A stretch of DNA of 64,000 nt from Parundibacterium terreum. GTDB taxonomy: Bacteria > Pseudomonadota > Gammaproteobacteria > Burkholderiales > Burkholderiaceae_D. The DNA is taken from NCBI RefSeq assembly GCF_014636315.1, contig NZ_BMED01000002.1, positions 1,054,001-1,118,000 of the forward strand, in the 5' to 3' direction. Positions 63,476 through 64,000 of this stretch are shown here, piece after piece. Made by a program: the position numbers and the translations under genes. The stretch's first letter is position 1. The number at the start of each line of letters is the position of its first letter. A model generated the notes under the pieces. It ran no database searches, was not told where the DNA came from, and saw nothing but the letters and a program-made list of their open reading frames with translations.

Positions 63476-63516
63476 AAATGCCCTTGCACGGTATACTGTG
63501 CAAGGGCATTTGTCAT
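63476..63516 (+). terminator. terminator after the SPFH gene
   Basis: AAATGCCCTTGCAC (63476-63489) and GTGCAAGGGCATTT (63498-63511) form a perfect 14-bp stem, followed by GTCATTTTG. The interval from here to ahpC (63517-63780) is non-coding and should hold the ahpC promoter; I cannot pick it with confidence. Confidence 0.75.
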
Positions 63517-63780
63517 TTTGCATACTTTGCGTTTGCCCGCAGGCTGGAATCCGGATTTTTCTTGAAACTGGCGCATGCAACGCCATCTGTATCAGGAGTT
63601 AATTGTTATTTTTATCATCAGGCAAGCAGTGTGGGCCAGCCCGATGAGCGCAAAAACGCATGGACGTTGATCGATAGCTAAAATCAATCGAAAGTATAAA
63701 TATAATTGACTCTACAAATGACAAGCTTTGGCCTACACTACGAACTCATATGAACTTTTTAACCTCACGAGGAAACGACA

Positions 63781-64000
63781 ATGTCTCTGATTAATACACA
63801 CATCAAACCGTTTAAAGCCACAGCCTACCAAAACGGAAAGTTCATCGACGTCAGCAATGAAACAATGAAGGGCAAGTGGTCTGTTGTCGTGTTCTACCCT
63901 GCTGACTTCACTTTCGTCTGCCCTACAGAACTGGAAGATCTGGCGAACAACTACGCTGAATTCCAAAAAATGGGCGTTGACGTATATGGCGTATCCACAG
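63781..64000 (+). CDS. ahpC: alkyl hydroperoxide reductase subunit C, N-terminal part (cut by window edge)
   Basis: The first 73 codons of the peroxiredoxin AhpC, which reduces hydrogen peroxide and organic peroxides with electrons from AhpF. It starts [20 protein letters not shown] and has the peroxidatic Cys47 in [13 protein letters not shown]. The start has GAGGAAACGACA upstream. The gene runs off the right edge, so the resolving cysteine is not seen. Confidence 0.95.
   Translation, partial: MSLINTHIKPFKATAYQNGKFIDVSNETMKGKWSVVVFYPADFTFVCPTELEDLANNYAEFQKMGVDVYGVST

Noticed and set aside
1..64000. CRISPR arrays, tRNA or rRNA genes, prophage
   Set aside because: No regularly spaced direct repeats, no cloverleaf or CCA-ended sequence, and no phage structural or integrase genes were recognised on reading through.

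Overview
The window is an ordinary-looking chromosomal stretch of a betaproteobacterium, most likely Burkholderiales, family Oxalobacteraceae (Herminiimonas/Janthinobacterium-like). I infer this from gene order and protein character: lptD-surA-pdxA-rsmA, glyQ-glyS-gmhB-plsC, amgK-murU-pepP-ubiH-type, nudJ-mnmA and split pntAA/pntAB/pntB, with mid-50s GC judged by eye. The species is not established. No phage, CRISPR array, rRNA or tRNA was recognised. Both ends cut a gene: an SDR oxidoreductase on the left and ahpC on the right.

Layout. 1-8.7 kb is mixed housekeeping: SDR, LysR regulator, a secreted metallophosphoesterase, guaC, tcdA, a hemerythrin-like protein, pdxH, an msrA-HIT pair and a DUF2145-like exported pair. 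8.8-14.9 kb holds an XRE-type regulator and a three-gene condensin-like operon (MksF-MksE-MksB, related to Wadjet JetABC) with no nuclease gene, closed by a terminator. 15-24 kb has a lipoprotein, a small exported protein, a gluconate locus (kinase, GntP, divergent LacI-type regulator, two matching operators) and a DPP-IV-like peptidase. 24.2-33.8 kb runs glyQS-gmhB-plsC-ygjP-type protease-gloA, then a small AT-rich insert, then pgi and rsmA in reverse. 34.5-39.4 kb is pdxA-surA-lptD in reverse, separated from rsmA by a 0.6-kb repeat.

39.7-44.9 kb carries the cell-wall recycling pair amgK-murU, pepP, a UbiH-family hydroxylase and a GNAT acetyltransferase. 44.8-48.5 kb has a polytopic membrane protein, a 7TM-GGDEF cyclase and an Lrp regulator. 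The regulator faces an ornithine cyclodeaminase-arginase pair (arginine to ornithine to proline). A second copy of the 0.6-kb repeat follows, then the transhydrogenase operon with panD inside it. The right end has nudJ-mnmA, another SDR, an FMN glutamate-synthase-like protein, a MurR/RpiR regulator with an isoaspartyl peptidase, an SPFH protein and ahpC.

The most noteworthy observations are: the nuclease-less MksFEB operon; a diverged duplicate of the gloA 3' end plus terminator that brackets an insert encoding a twin-CX3C secreted peptide and a truncated glutaredoxin; two large self-inverted 0.6-kb repeats and a 264-bp MITE-like element; a metallophosphoesterase lacking a metal-bridging aspartate; and panD lodged between pntAA and pntAB.
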